A DNA stretch of 64,000 bases from Stutzerimonas nitrititolerans (GCF_003696285.1 NZ_RFFL01000004.1:248001-312000), one strand, 5' to 3'. Positions 22,158 through 30,520 are shown, numbered from the stretch's first letter. Numbers and translations: made by a program. The notes: a model not told the origin generated them from the letters alone.

Positions 22158-22171
22158 TTGATTCAGGTCAA
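22158..22171 (+). promoter_or_regulatory. ANR/FNR-type box upstream of ccpA
   Basis: TTGATTCAGGTCAA matches TTGAT-N4-ATCAA at all but one of the ten fixed positions. It lies 62 bases before the ccpA start, a spacing fit for activation at a class II promoter. ANR-dependent control of cytochrome c peroxidase is known in P. aeruginosa. Confidence 0.85.
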
Positions 22172-22233
22172 CTCGTCGCTCGACAAATAAAGGCTTCCTA
22201 GAACCTGCCAATACCAATTCCAAGGAGCCCCTG

Positions 22234-23265
22234 ATGAGCGCCCCACTCCCGATCCTGCTTGGCGGTCTGTTACTGCTCGCCGGCACTGCCCACGCCGATG
22301 AGCTGCGCAATCGCGCCAGCGCCATTTTCCAACCCATTCCCGAACAGGTCACCGAAGTTCGCGGCAAGACCATCAACCGGGACCAGGCGGTGCTCGGCCA
22401 TAAACTGTGGTTCGATCCGCGCCTGTCGCGCAGCCACATCATCAGCTGCAACACCTGCCACAACCTGAGCATCGGCGGCAGTGACAACGTCACCACGTCC
22501 ATCGGTCACGGCTGGCAGAAAGGCCCTCGCAACTCGCCGACCGTACTCAACGCCGTGTTCAACTCCGCGCAATTCTGGGATGGCCGTGCCAAGGACCTGC
22601 AGGAACAGGCCAAGGGACCGGTCCAGGCCAGCGTCGAGATGAACAACACGCCGGACCGCGTGGAAGCCACGCTCAAGAGCATTCCCGAGTACGTGGCCGA
22701 GTTCAAGAAGGCCTTCCCCAAGGACAAGGATCCGGTCACCTTCGACAATATGGCCTACGCCCTGGAAGCCTTCGAAGTCAGCCTGACCACGCCCAACTCG
22801 CCATTCGACCGCTTCCTCAAGGGTGACGACAAGGCGCTGGATGCCCAGCAGAAGGAAGGCCTGGCGCTGTTCATGGACGCGGGTTGCATCGCCTGCCACA
22901 ACGGCGTCAACGTCGGCGGCCAGGGTTACTTCCCCTTCGGCGTGATCAAGAAGCCGGGTGCGGACATCCTGCCGGAAGGCGACAAGGGCCGCTTCGCGGT
23001 CACCAACACCGCCGCCGACGAGTACGTGTTCCGCGCCGCACCGCTGCGCAACATCGCCCTGACTCCGCCGTACTTCCACAGCGGTGAGGTCTGGGACCTG
23101 GAAGAGGCAGTGGCGATCATGGGCGACAGCCAGCTGGGCCGCCAGCTCAAGGACAACGAGGTGAAGGCCATCACCGCGTTCCTGCACAGCCTGACCGGTG
23201 ATCAGCCGCAGGTCGCCTATCCGGTGCTGCCCGCCAGCACCGCGACGACGCCGAAGCCCGAGTAA
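22234..23265 (+). CDS. ccpA: Di-haem cytochrome c peroxidase
   Basis: The 343-residue periplasmic enzyme reduces H2O2 to water with electrons from c-type cytochromes or azurin. The signal peptide ends LLLLAGTAHA/DEL. Two CxxCH haem sites are seen: SCNTCHNLS near residue 71 (peroxidatic) and GCIACHNGVNVGG near residue 218 (electron-transferring). Conserved FDPRLSRS, WDGRAKDLQEQAKGP, and a calcium/interface segment near NTAADEYVFRAAPLRN are present. AAGGAG precedes the start and an ANR box lies upstream. A strong stem-loop follows, then a cupin and the nor genes on the same strand. Confidence 0.96.
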   Translation: MSAPLPILLGGLLLLAGTAHADELRNRASAIFQPIPEQVTEVRGKTINRDQAVLGHKLWFDPRLSRSHIISCNTCHNLSIGGSDNVTTSIGHGWQKGPRNSPTVLNAVFNSAQFWDGRAKDLQEQAKGPVQASVEMNNTPDRVEATLKSIPEYVAEFKKAFPKDKDPVTFDNMAYALEAFEVSLTTPNSPFDRFLKGDDKALDAQQKEGLALFMDAGCIACHNGVNVGGQGYFPFGVIKKPGADILPEGDKGRFAVTNTAADEYVFRAAPLRNIALTPPYFHSGEVWDLEEAVAIMGDSQLGRQLKDNEVKAITAFLHSLTGDQPQVAYPVLPASTATTPKPE

Positions 23266-23281
23266 GAGCCCTCGGCCACAG

Positions 23282-23310
23282 GAACCTGCAGGCGCCCTGC
23301 CTGCAGGTTC
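23282..23310 (+). terminator. Stem-loop after ccpA (possible attenuator)
   Basis: A perfect 12-bp stem, GAACCTGCAGGC/GCCTGCAGGTTC, with loop GCCCT starts 17 bases after the ccpA stop. No T-run follows, so it may stabilise mRNA or only partly terminate. Confidence 0.55.
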
Positions 23311-23367
23311 GACGTATCCCTTCCCCTGGTCTAGCCTTCGAGTACCCGCTCCGAACGGTGAAGACCC

Positions 23368-23730
23368 ATGGCCCTGCACCATGCCCGCTCGGGTGAAGTG
23401 GTCGGCCTGCTGGCCCATCCACAAGCCCCAACCCTGCAATCGCAAGCGATCGTCAGCACCCCCGAGCTCGAGGTGATGCGCCTGTGCCTGCCCGCCGGCA
23501 AGCAGGTTCCGCCCCACGCCGTCGCCGGCCCCATCACCCTGCTCTGCCTGCAGGGTCAGATCGAAGTCCAGGCCCACGGCGGCTGGCAACCGATGCGCGC
23601 GAACGATCACCTGTACCTGGCCGGCCAGGTCGAGCATGCGCTGCGAGCACTTACGGACGCGGTGGTGCTAGTCAACATCCAGCGCCGCGCCGCCAGCGCA
23701 GCGGAACGAAAGCAGACAAGCCCTGACTAA
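23368..23730 (+). CDS. Cupin-domain protein
   Basis: The 120-residue single-domain cupin has LEVMRLCLPAGKQVPPHAVAGPITLLCLQGQIEV as motif 1 (one His, HAV; the usual HxH is reduced) and NDHLYLAGQVEHALRALTDAVVLVNI as motif 2 (with EHAL). Small cupins near denitrification genes may bind metal or sense small ligands, but the role here is unknown. It stands between ccpA and the nor genes, same strand; no ANR box or terminator separates it from norC. The reduced metal-ligand set makes enzyme activity uncertain. Confidence 0.85.
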   Translation: MALHHARSGEVVGLLAHPQAPTLQSQAIVSTPELEVMRLCLPAGKQVPPHAVAGPITLLCLQGQIEVQAHGGWQPMRANDHLYLAGQVEHALRALTDAVVLVNIQRRAASAAERKQTSPD

Positions 23731-23776
23731 CGATTACCGGCGCGGCGCGGCGCCGATCACCGAAAGGAGCCCAACC

Positions 23777-23887
23777 TTGGTGAAGTTCTTCAGAGTTCTC
23801 AGCTTTGCGGTGCTCGCCCTGATGGCTGCCGCAATCCTCTACGCCGGCATCATGGGCATCGTCCATTGGGCCGGCATCGGCGTCTGA
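23777..23887 (+). CDS. Small single-pass membrane protein, 36 residues, upstream of norC
   Basis: AGGAG at 23765-23769 precedes TTG 23777 by seven bases (or GTG 23780 by ten). The product has a basic N-terminus (VKFFRVL) and then a continuous hydrophobic stretch (SFAVLALMAAAILYAGIMGIV) ending HWAGIGV; the stop TGA is at 23885. It ends 12 bases before norC, whose own GGAG follows at once. The ribosome site, topology-like charge pattern and spacing argue for a real gene. It may be a small NorCB-associated subunit, as cytochrome oxidases have. I do not recognise the family. Confidence 0.6.
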   Translation: MVKFFRVLSFAVLALMAAAILYAGIMGIVHWAGIGV

Positions 23888-23899
23888 CCGGAGCCCGAG

Positions 23900-24769
23900 A
23901 TGAACAAGAGACAGACTCGCTCTTTCGCCATCATTTCCACCCTGATCGCCTCCCTGGCCTTTCTCGGCCTGACCATCGACAGTCACCGGCAGTTTCCGAA
24001 GCTGACCAATGCCGACAGCATCACGCCCGCAGTCACCCGCGGCCAGGACGTCTGGCACGCCAACAACTGCATCAACTGCCACACCCTGTTCGGGGAAGGC
24101 GCCTACTACGCACCGGACCTGACCAAGATCACCCAGTTGCGCGGCGCGCCTTATCTCAAGGCCTTCTTGAAGGCGCCGGAGCGCTTCTACGACGAGCAGC
24201 GCCACCGCCGGCTGATGCCCAACCCCAACCTCAGCGACGAGGAGATCGACGACCTGATCGCCTTCTTCGACTGGGTCGCCAATGTCGACAACCAGGGCTG
24301 GCCGCCGCGCCCGATACTGGTCACCGGCTCGTCGATTCCCGGCACCAGCCTGAGCATCGCCCAGCAGGACATTTCCGGCCCGGACAAGACCGCCGACCAG
24401 ATGCCACCCGGCGCCCGCCCCGTTTCCGGCAACGAAGATCCCATCGCCCTCGGCGAAGCGCTGTTCCGTACCGCAACCCCGGCCTGCAACGCCTGCCATT
24501 CCATCGCCCCCGGGGTGAACCTGGCCGGGCCAACCCTCGCCGGCCTGGCGGCACGGGCGCAACAGACCATCGACTCGCCGGACTACCAGGGCAAGGCCGA
24601 CAGCGTCGAGGCCTTCATCCGCGAATCCATCGTTTCGCCCAGCGCCTTCCTGCATCCCGGCGAGATGTATTCGGCAGGAGGCGTGTCCTTCATGCCCACC
24701 AGTTACGGCGAGTCGCTGACGGACGAGCAGCTCGATCAGCTGGTGCGGTACCTGGCGTCATTCAAATGA
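23900..24769 (+). CDS. norC: NorC-type cytochrome c subunit with an extra C-terminal haem domain
   Basis: The first 150 residues are a normal NorC: one N-terminal membrane anchor (FAIISTLIASLAFLGLTI), TRGQDVWHANNCINCHTLFGEGAYYAPDLTKI near residue 55, and the axial Met in RRLMPNPNLSD. NorC usually ends near residue 146, but this 289-residue protein continues through a linker (PGARPVSGNEDP) into a second cytochrome c domain: ACNACHSIAPGVNLAGPTLAGL near residue 200 and SFMPTSYGESLTDEQLDQLVRYL with a likely axial Met. It receives periplasmic electrons and passes them to NorB. The extra domain may act as a built-in electron donor. GGAG lies six bases before ATG. Confidence 0.9.
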   Translation: MNKRQTRSFAIISTLIASLAFLGLTIDSHRQFPKLTNADSITPAVTRGQDVWHANNCINCHTLFGEGAYYAPDLTKITQLRGAPYLKAFLKAPERFYDEQRHRRLMPNPNLSDEEIDDLIAFFDWVANVDNQGWPPRPILVTGSSIPGTSLSIAQQDISGPDKTADQMPPGARPVSGNEDPIALGEALFRTATPACNACHSIAPGVNLAGPTLAGLAARAQQTIDSPDYQGKADSVEAFIRESIVSPSAFLHPGEMYSAGGVSFMPTSYGESLTDEQLDQLVRYLASFK

Positions 24770-24814
24770 TCGCGGCGCCCACGGCCCGCCGGACGAACAT
24801 GCAGAGGTTCAGCC

Positions 24815-26185
24815 ATGCGCTATAAATCTCAATCGGTCGCCTACTGGTACTTCGCCGTCGCCATGGTGCTGTTCGGTCTGCAACTGGTGTTCGGCCTGCT
24901 GTCGGCGACCAAGTACCTGGGGCCGGACCCGCTGCTGAACATCCTGCCGTTCGATGTCACCAAGGTGATTCACACCAACCTGCTGATCGTCTGGGTACTC
25001 ACCGGCTTCATGGGCGCGACCTACTGGATGGTGCCGGACGAGTCGCGCACAGAGCTGCACAGCACCAAGCTGGCCTACATCCAGCTCGTGCTCTGGACCC
25101 TGATGGGCGTGACCGCGGTCATCGGCTACCTGTTCGGCTACGGCACCGGCAACAAGCTGCTCGAGCAGCCCCTGCCGCACAAGATCGTCATCGTCATCTG
25201 CATGCTGATCTTCCTTTACAACATCGGCATGACCATCAAGAAATCCGGCCGCTTCACCACCACCGAAGGCGTGCTGCTGCTCGGGCTGGTCAGCTCCGCC
25301 GTACTGTTCTTTCCGGCACTGCTGCATTACGAGAACTACACGGTCTCCATCTTCTATCGCTGGTGGACCATTCACCTGTGGGTCGAAGGCGTGTGGATGA
25401 TGATCATGGGCGCCTTCCTCGCCTACCTGCTGATCCGCCTGTCCGGCGCCGACCGCGAAGTGCTGGAGAAGTGGCTGTACGTGATCGTCGGCCTGGTGTT
25501 CATCGCCGGCATTCTTGGCACCGCGCACCATTATTACTGGGTCGGCGTGCCCCATTACTGGTTGCCCATCGGCGGTTTCTTCAGCGCGCTGGAGCCGCTG
25601 GCCATCGTCGGCATGGCGATATACGCCTACAGCGCCATGCGCCGCTCGGGGCTGGCGCATCCCAATTCGCTGGCCCTGCACTGGACCCTCGGCAGCACCA
25701 TCTTCACCCTGTTCGGCGCGGGTCTGCTGGGCCTGGCCCATACCTGGCCGAGCATCAACAAGTGGACCCACGGCACTCTGATCACCGCCATGCACGGTCA
25801 CGCCGCCTTCTATGGCGCCTACGCCATGATCGTGCTGGCGATGATTACCTACGCACTGCCGTCGCTGACCAACAAGCGCCCGGAGCAAGGCACCACCATC
25901 GGCTATTGGGCGTTCTGGCTGCAGCTGGCCGGCATGTTCGGCATGACCCTGTCCTTCGCCACGGCCGGGATCGGCCAGGTGTATCTGGAACGGATCATGG
26001 GCATGGGTTACCTGGATGCGCAGCTGAAAATCCAGATCCACTTCGTGATGCTGATCTCCACCGCGAGTATCTTCGCCACGGGCGTGGGGCTGTTCATCTA
26101 CGACTTCTTCAGCTACCGACCGCGCTTCGAGACGCTGGACAACGAGCTGATGGAGCCTGCCGTGCCCGCCGACCGGGTGGTCTGA
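24815..26185 (+). CDS. norB: Nitric oxide reductase large subunit NorB
   Basis: The 456-residue haem-copper-superfamily protein reduces 2 NO to N2O in the inner membrane. About 12 hydrophobic segments are present. Haem and FeB ligands are visible as conserved His: KVIHTNLLIVW near residue 50; the FeB His in TIHLWVEGVWMM near 190 and TAHHYYWVGVPHYW near 240; and the haem His pair in AMHGHAAFYGAYAM near 330. The Glu of WVEGVW, typical of cNOR, is kept. There is no quinol-oxidising N-terminal extension, so it pairs with NorC as a cytochrome-c-dependent enzyme. norQ begins at the stop. Confidence 0.97.
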   Translation: MRYKSQSVAYWYFAVAMVLFGLQLVFGLLSATKYLGPDPLLNILPFDVTKVIHTNLLIVWVLTGFMGATYWMVPDESRTELHSTKLAYIQLVLWTLMGVTAVIGYLFGYGTGNKLLEQPLPHKIVIVICMLIFLYNIGMTIKKSGRFTTTEGVLLLGLVSSAVLFFPALLHYENYTVSIFYRWWTIHLWVEGVWMMIMGAFLAYLLIRLSGADREVLEKWLYVIVGLVFIAGILGTAHHYYWVGVPHYWLPIGGFFSALEPLAIVGMAIYAYSAMRRSGLAHPNSLALHWTLGSTIFTLFGAGLLGLAHTWPSINKWTHGTLITAMHGHAAFYGAYAMIVLAMITYALPSLTNKRPEQGTTIGYWAFWLQLAGMFGMTLSFATAGIGQVYLERIMGMGYLDAQLKIQIHFVMLISTASIFATGVGLFIYDFFSYRPRFETLDNELMEPAVPADRVV

Positions 26186-26186
26186 G

Positions 26187-27008
26187 GTGGGCTTGGATCA
26201 GTCCATCCGCAGCCTGGCTGCACGCCCGACGGCCGATGAGCCCTGGTATCAGCCGACAGGCAATGAAGTCGCGCTGTTCGAGCAGTGCCACGCACGCGGC
26301 CTGGCAGTCATGCTCAAGGGCCCGACCGGCTGCGGCAAGACCCGTTTCGTCGAGCACATGGCCTGGCGCCTGGGCCGTCCGCTGGTGACCATCCCCTGCC
26401 ACGACGACCTCTCGGCCAGCGACCTGATCGGCCGCTACCTGATTCGCCATGACGGCACCGTCTGGCAGGACGGCCCGCTGACCCGCGCCGTGCGCGAGGG
26501 CGCCATCTGCTACCTGGACGAAGTCGTCGAGGCGCGCCAGGACACCGTGGTGGTGCTGCACGCGCTGACCGACTACCGGCGCATGCTGCCCATCGACAAG
26601 ACCGGCGAGAACATCGAGGCGGCGCCCGGCTTCCAACTGGTGGTGTCCTACAACCCCGGCTACCAGCGCATGCTCAAGGACCTCAAGCCCAGCACCCGTC
26701 AGCGCTTCGTCGCCATGGACCTGGACTTTCCCGCGCCGGAATACGAGGCGCTGATCGTGCAGCACGAGAGCGGCGTCGAGCCGGCCGTCGCCAGGGGACT
26801 GGTGAGCCTGGCCGAACGTATCCGCCAGTTGCGCGACCGTGGCCTGGCGGAGGTGCCGAGCACCCGCCTGCTGATCGCGGCCGGGACTCTGACGCTCTGC
26901 GGCATCCCGGTGCGTGAAGCCTGTTACGCCGCCATCGTCTCGCCGCTTTCGGATGAGCCGTCCATGGTCAGCGCGTTGCGCGATCTGGTCGACGGCACTT
27001 TCGTCTAG
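26187..27008 (+). CDS. norQ: NorQ, MoxR-type AAA+ ATPase for NorB activation
   Basis: The 273-residue protein has Walker A KGPTGCGKTRFVE near residue 45, Walker B AICYLDEVVEARQD near 110, and sensor region VVSYNPGYQRML. NorQ/NirQ proteins form rings that work with NorD to insert non-haem iron in NorB. The start is uncertain: GTG 26187 is two bases after the norB stop, and TTG 26193 has GAGG five bases upstream. norD follows after ten bases, so norBQD are surely co-transcribed. In several pseudomonads nirQ lies elsewhere with nir genes, none of which are here. Confidence 0.92.
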   Translation: MGLDQSIRSLAARPTADEPWYQPTGNEVALFEQCHARGLAVMLKGPTGCGKTRFVEHMAWRLGRPLVTIPCHDDLSASDLIGRYLIRHDGTVWQDGPLTRAVREGAICYLDEVVEARQDTVVVLHALTDYRRMLPIDKTGENIEAAPGFQLVVSYNPGYQRMLKDLKPSTRQRFVAMDLDFPAPEYEALIVQHESGVEPAVARGLVSLAERIRQLRDRGLAEVPSTRLLIAAGTLTLCGIPVREACYAAIVSPLSDEPSMVSALRDLVDGTFV

Positions 27009-27017
27009 CCAACCGCC

Positions 27018-29051
27018 ATGGCTGAAGCCGAGGAGCTGGTCAGCGACGCAGCGCGCCATGCGACCATCCATGTGCAGCGGTTGTGGCGGCGCTATCGCCC
27101 ACTGCCGGAAGGCCCACCAACGGTCATGCTGGTCGATATCGCATCACGCCTGGACTTGCTGATCAGCGCGGTGACCGGCAGCAGCTACCCGATCAGAATC
27201 GCCCAACCGCCCGCCTTGCCGACTCTGCTGGCACGCTTTTTCCGCCGCGTCCAGACGCCCTGGCAGCAGCAGCCAATTCCCGCCACCGATGGCCAGCGCC
27301 TGTGGCTGCCCGCCGATTCCGGTCTGCAGGACATCGAGCACGGTGCCGAAGCCTACCGGGTGATGGCGCTGCAACAGGCGCTGCGCGCCCAGCGCGGCAC
27401 GGCCCAGGCGCTGCCTCCCGCCTCACCTGCGCTGCTGGCGGATGCCTACCTGCTGCTCGAAGCCTGGGCAGCGGACGCACAGCTGGCACAAGCGCTGCCC
27501 GGCATGACGCCCGCCATCGAGCGGCTGCGCCAGCGCTGCCTGCAACGCCGCCCGCCGCTGGCGGCGTTTTCCCGCTCACGCCAGCCACTGGAAAGGCTGC
27601 TCAGGCAACTGCTCGCCAGCCGCTGCGATCCGCCGCCAGGCTTTCCACTGAGCGAATCGCCCGCGCAATCGCTGCGGCTCGCCGAGGGCTTGCTGGCCGA
27701 TCTGGGACTCTCGATCGGAGATCGCTCCGGAGGCAATGCCCCGCTGCTACGGGACGAGTGGACCGGCACCCTGCATGCGCCCGCGCCCGACAGCGCCAAG
27801 GTCAGGCCGAGCCAGGACGCCCCTGCCGACAATGATGCGAATGCCTCGGCACCCCGTAGCGCCAGCCTGCCCCGTCGTCCCCAGGTGCGCGAGTCGAAAG
27901 AGGACGAGGATGAAGGCGACGAGGGGATTTTCATGGTGCAGGCCGACGAGCCGCACCAGCATGCCGAGGACCCGCTAGGGCTCAACCGCCCCGTCGATCG
28001 CGACGAAGACACCAGTGCCGACGAATATGGCGACATGCTCTCCGAGCTGCCGGAGGCACGGCTGGTAGCAACGCCGGGCAGGCCCAAGGAGGTGCTGATC
28101 TCCGACGACCCACCGGACAGCAACACCGCCCTGCAACTCAAGCGTGCCATTACCGATGGCCAGGGGCTGCACTACCCCGAATGGGATTACCGCAGCGGGC
28201 ATTACTGCCAGCCCGGCGCCACCGTCAGGCTGCTGCCCAACCTGCCCGGCAGCCAGAAATGGGTGGACGACACCCTGAACGAGCATCGCGCCTTGCTGAA
28301 TCAGATCCGGCGTCGCTTCGAGATGCTCAGGGCGCGCCGTGTCACGCGCAGGCGACAGCTCGACGGGGATGAAATCGATCTGCACGCCTATATCGACAGC
28401 TATGCGGATTTCCGCGCCGGTGGCTCGCTGTCCGAGGCGCTGTACCAGTGCCGGCGCAGGGCGGAACGGGACCTGGCCATCACCCTGCTGATCGACGTCA
28501 GCGGCTCGACCGACGGCTGGGTTTCGGCCGAGCGGCGCGTCATCGACGTGGAGCGCGAGGCGCTGCTGCTGGTGTGCATCGCGCTCGATGGGCTGGGGGA
28601 GCCCTATGCGGTGCAGGCGTTCTCGGGGGAAGGCCCCGATGCGGTGATCGTGCGGGAGCTGAAAGCATTCGACGAAACCTTCAGCAACGAGGTGGCGCTG
28701 CGCATCAGCGCGCTGGAGCCCGAGCACTACACCCGCGCTGGGGCCGCCATTCGCCATGCCAGTACGGGCCTGCTACAGCAGGTTGCTTCTCATCGGCTTC
28801 TGTTGCTGCTCTCGGATGGCAAGCCGAACGACAAGGATGACTACGAGGGCCGCTACGGCGTGGAAGACATGCGTCAGGCGGTCACCGAAGCCACCTTGCA
28901 GGGCATCTCGACGTTCTGCCTGACCATCGACCGCCAGGCCGCCAACTACCTGCCCCGCGTTTTCGGCGCTCAGCAGTACGCCTTGCTGCCCAAACCGGAA
29001 CTGCTGCCTGGCGTGCTGCTGGAATGGCTCAAGCGGCTGATCACGACCTGA
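27018..29051 (+). CDS. norD: NorD, VWA-domain protein for nitric oxide reductase activation
   Basis: The 677-residue protein has a variable N-terminal half (residues 1-300) with a Pro/Gln-rich part and a very acidic linker (KEDEDEGDEG near residue 300). The C-terminal von Willebrand A domain carries a full MIDAS: LLIDVSGSTDGW near residue 490 and LLLSDGKPNDKDDYEGRYG near 600. NorD partners NorQ in NorB maturation in the cytosol. Start ATG 27018 is nine bases after norQ. It closes the cluster; the convergent mscL ends three bases past its stop. Confidence 0.93.
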   Translation: MAEAEELVSDAARHATIHVQRLWRRYRPLPEGPPTVMLVDIASRLDLLISAVTGSSYPIRIAQPPALPTLLARFFRRVQTPWQQQPIPATDGQRLWLPADSGLQDIEHGAEAYRVMALQQALRAQRGTAQALPPASPALLADAYLLLEAWAADAQLAQALPGMTPAIERLRQRCLQRRPPLAAFSRSRQPLERLLRQLLASRCDPPPGFPLSESPAQSLRLAEGLLADLGLSIGDRSGGNAPLLRDEWTGTLHAPAPDSAKVRPSQDAPADNDANASAPRSASLPRRPQVRESKEDEDEGDEGIFMVQADEPHQHAEDPLGLNRPVDRDEDTSADEYGDMLSELPEARLVATPGRPKEVLISDDPPDSNTALQLKRAITDGQGLHYPEWDYRSGHYCQPGATVRLLPNLPGSQKWVDDTLNEHRALLNQIRRRFEMLRARRVTRRRQLDGDEIDLHAYIDSYADFRAGGSLSEALYQCRRRAERDLAITLLIDVSGSTDGWVSAERRVIDVEREALLLVCIALDGLGEPYAVQAFSGEGPDAVIVRELKAFDETFSNEVALRISALEPEHYTRAGAAIRHASTGLLQQVASHRLLLLLSDGKPNDKDDYEGRYGVEDMRQAVTEATLQGISTFCLTIDRQAANYLPRVFGAQQYALLPKPELLPGVLLEWLKRLITT

Positions 29052-29054
29052 GTA

Positions 29055-29465
29055 TCAGGAGCGGTTCTGCTCCTTGAGCAGATCACGAATCTCGGTCAGC
29101 AGCACTTCTTCCTTGGTCGGTGCCGGTGGCGCCGAGGATGCCTCGGCCTCCTGGCGCTTGAGGGTGTTGATCGCCTTGATGGCCAGGAAGATGGCGAAGG
29201 CGATGATGACGAAATCGACCACCGTCTGGATGAACATTCCGTAATTGAGCGTCACCGCGGGCGCGTCGCCCACCGCTTCCTTGAGCACTATGGCCAGATC
29301 GGAGAAATCCACCCCGCCGATCAGCAGGCCCAGGGGTGGCATGACCACACCGTCGACGAACGAGGAAACGATCTTTCCGAACGCCGCGCCGATGATGATC
29401 CCCACCGCCATGTCGATGACATTGCCCCTGACGGCAAAGGTCTTGAATTCGCTGAGAAAGCTCAT
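29055..29465 (-). CDS. mscL: Large-conductance mechanosensitive channel
   Basis: The 136-residue protein begins [46 protein letters not shown] (TM1), followed by a periplasmic loop and TM2 ([23 protein letters not shown]), then a charged helical tail ([15 protein letters not shown]). MscL forms pentameric tension-gated pores that release solutes on osmotic downshock. Length and motifs are typical. It is alone, convergent with norD; a palindromic element lies in its upstream region. Confidence 0.97.
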   Translation of the reverse strand: MSFLSEFKTFAVRGNVIDMAVGIIIGAAFGKIVSSFVDGVVMPPLGLLIGGVDFSDLAIVLKEAVGDAPAVTLNYGMFIQTVVDFVIIAFAIFLAIKAINTLKRQEAEASSAPPAPTKEEVLLTEIRDLLKEQNRS

Positions 29466-29544
29466 GTGACTAGTCCTTCTTTCTTGGTTGCTATATGCCC
29501 GCAAGCGGCCCGCTAGAGCATAGGCGGGCTTGAAGGCAGAGGCC

Positions 29545-29601
29545 AGGATCTATTGCCGTTTCATCGCGAGCCGCGTTGCAACGAGAATGGCAACAGCCCC
29601 T
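29545..29601. repeat. GGGTCTGTTGC-family palindromic element (diverged)
   Basis: Left arm AGGATCTATTGCCGTTTC and right arm GAATGGCAACAGCCCCT are imperfect inverted copies around GCGAGCCGCG. It resembles the element at 18225 in both arms and core. No target duplication was seen. Confidence 0.6.
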
Positions 29602-29712
29602 GACGCGGCGACGAGAGGAAGGATGAAATTCATCCGCTTGATCGCCGTCAACCGGGAAACACCTGCGAAAGACTAAGGTTCAGCTTTTCCTGAACCCCCG
29701 GAGCGGCCTTTC

Positions 29713-29973
29713 ATGCACGTCGAACATCACTCTCTGAGCAAGGACTTTCCCGAGAAACAGGCACAGCTGCTGAAACTGAGCCAGGAAGACCCCACTTTTG
29801 CCCGCAAGGCCGAGAACTACGAAGCGCTGAGCCAGCGCATCCGCAGCCTGGAAGATGGCGCCGACAGCGCCACGCTCGAATCGCTCAAGCAAGAGCACAG
29901 CGTCCTGAAGGAAGACATCGCCCGCGACCTCAAGCGCGCCTCGGGCAGCTGCTGTGGCGGCTGCTGCGGCTGA
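29713..29973 (+). CDS. YdcH/DUF465 small protein with Cys-rich tail
   Basis: The 86-residue helical protein has the DUF465 pattern: MHVEHHSLSKDFPEKQAQLLKLSQEDPTFARKAENYEALSQRI, then a second helix (LESLKQEHSVLKEDIARDLKRA). The usual protein stops there; this one adds SGSCCGGCCG, a glycine-rich four-cysteine tail that could bind metal or be modified. Function of the family is unknown. It is single, with a palindromic repeat after the stop. Confidence 0.88.
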   Translation: MHVEHHSLSKDFPEKQAQLLKLSQEDPTFARKAENYEALSQRIRSLEDGADSATLESLKQEHSVLKEDIARDLKRASGSCCGGCCG

Positions 29974-30009
29974 CGCCTGTTCCAGACAACAGCAAGCTCG
30001 ACAACCCGA

Positions 30010-30069
30010 CCGTAGGGCCGAATTCATTCGGCCCAGCCACTCAACGACCGAACAAGTTCGGCCCTACGG
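30010..30069. repeat. GTAGGGCCGAATTCATTCGG palindromic repeat
   Basis: CCGTAGGGCCGAATTCATTC is repeated inverted as GAACAAGTTCGGCCCTACGG, about 18 of 22 positions pairing. Each arm has its own small palindrome (CCGAATTCATTCGG). It lies between convergent ydcH-like and copD-like genes and could act as a terminator for both. Confidence 0.7.
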
Positions 30070-30085
30070 CCAGCCGCCTATCCTT

Positions 30086-30520
30086 CTAGAGCAACCCGCC
30101 GAACCTGAACCCCGCCCCGACCCAGACGAAGGCCACCGCCGTCAGAGTGATCAGCACGATATGCAACCCCAGCTGCGGCAAGCGCTGGGCATCGAGCCGC
30201 GGAATCAGCGCCAGGCGTGCATGCACTCCGAGCAGCGCGGTAAAACCCAGCAGCGCCAGCTTGGCCTGCACCAGATGGGCGATGGGCGAATCACCGAACC
30301 ACTGCGCATGGGGCAGCCACAGGCTCGCCATCCATAGCCCGGTAACGATCTGCACCAGCAACGCGGGAATACCGATGCGCTCGTAGATCTGCTCGAAACT
30401 GCGCACGGGCTGCGGGTCGCGCTGGCGCATGGCCTTGGGCAGCACGCCGAACAGCAGCACCAGGTGCCCGCCAACCCAGACGCTGGCACCGAGCAGGTGA
30501 AGGAATAGCAGATGACGCAT
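30086..30520 (-). CDS. CopD-like membrane protein
   Basis: The 144-residue protein has four hydrophobic segments: MRHLLFLHLLGASVWVGGHLVLLFGVLP; IPALLVQIVTGLWMASLWL; LVQAKLALLGFTALLGVHARL; LGLHIVLITLTAVAFVWVGAGFRF. The His residues in the first segment (LHLLGASVWVGGHL) match the CopD/DUF2269-type pattern in which His may bind copper or haem. It is divergent from radA. Substrate is not known; copper is a family guess only. Confidence 0.75.
   Translation of the reverse strand: MRHLLFLHLLGASVWVGGHLVLLFGVLPKAMRQRDPQPVRSFEQIYERIGIPALLVQIVTGLWMASLWLPHAQWFGDSPIAHLVQAKLALLGFTALLGVHARLALIPRLDAQRLPQLGLHIVLITLTAVAFVWVGAGFRFGGLL

Noticed and set aside
22112..22233. Small ORFs between the protease and ccpA
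   Set aside because: No ribosome site; the only clear signal is the ANR-type box.
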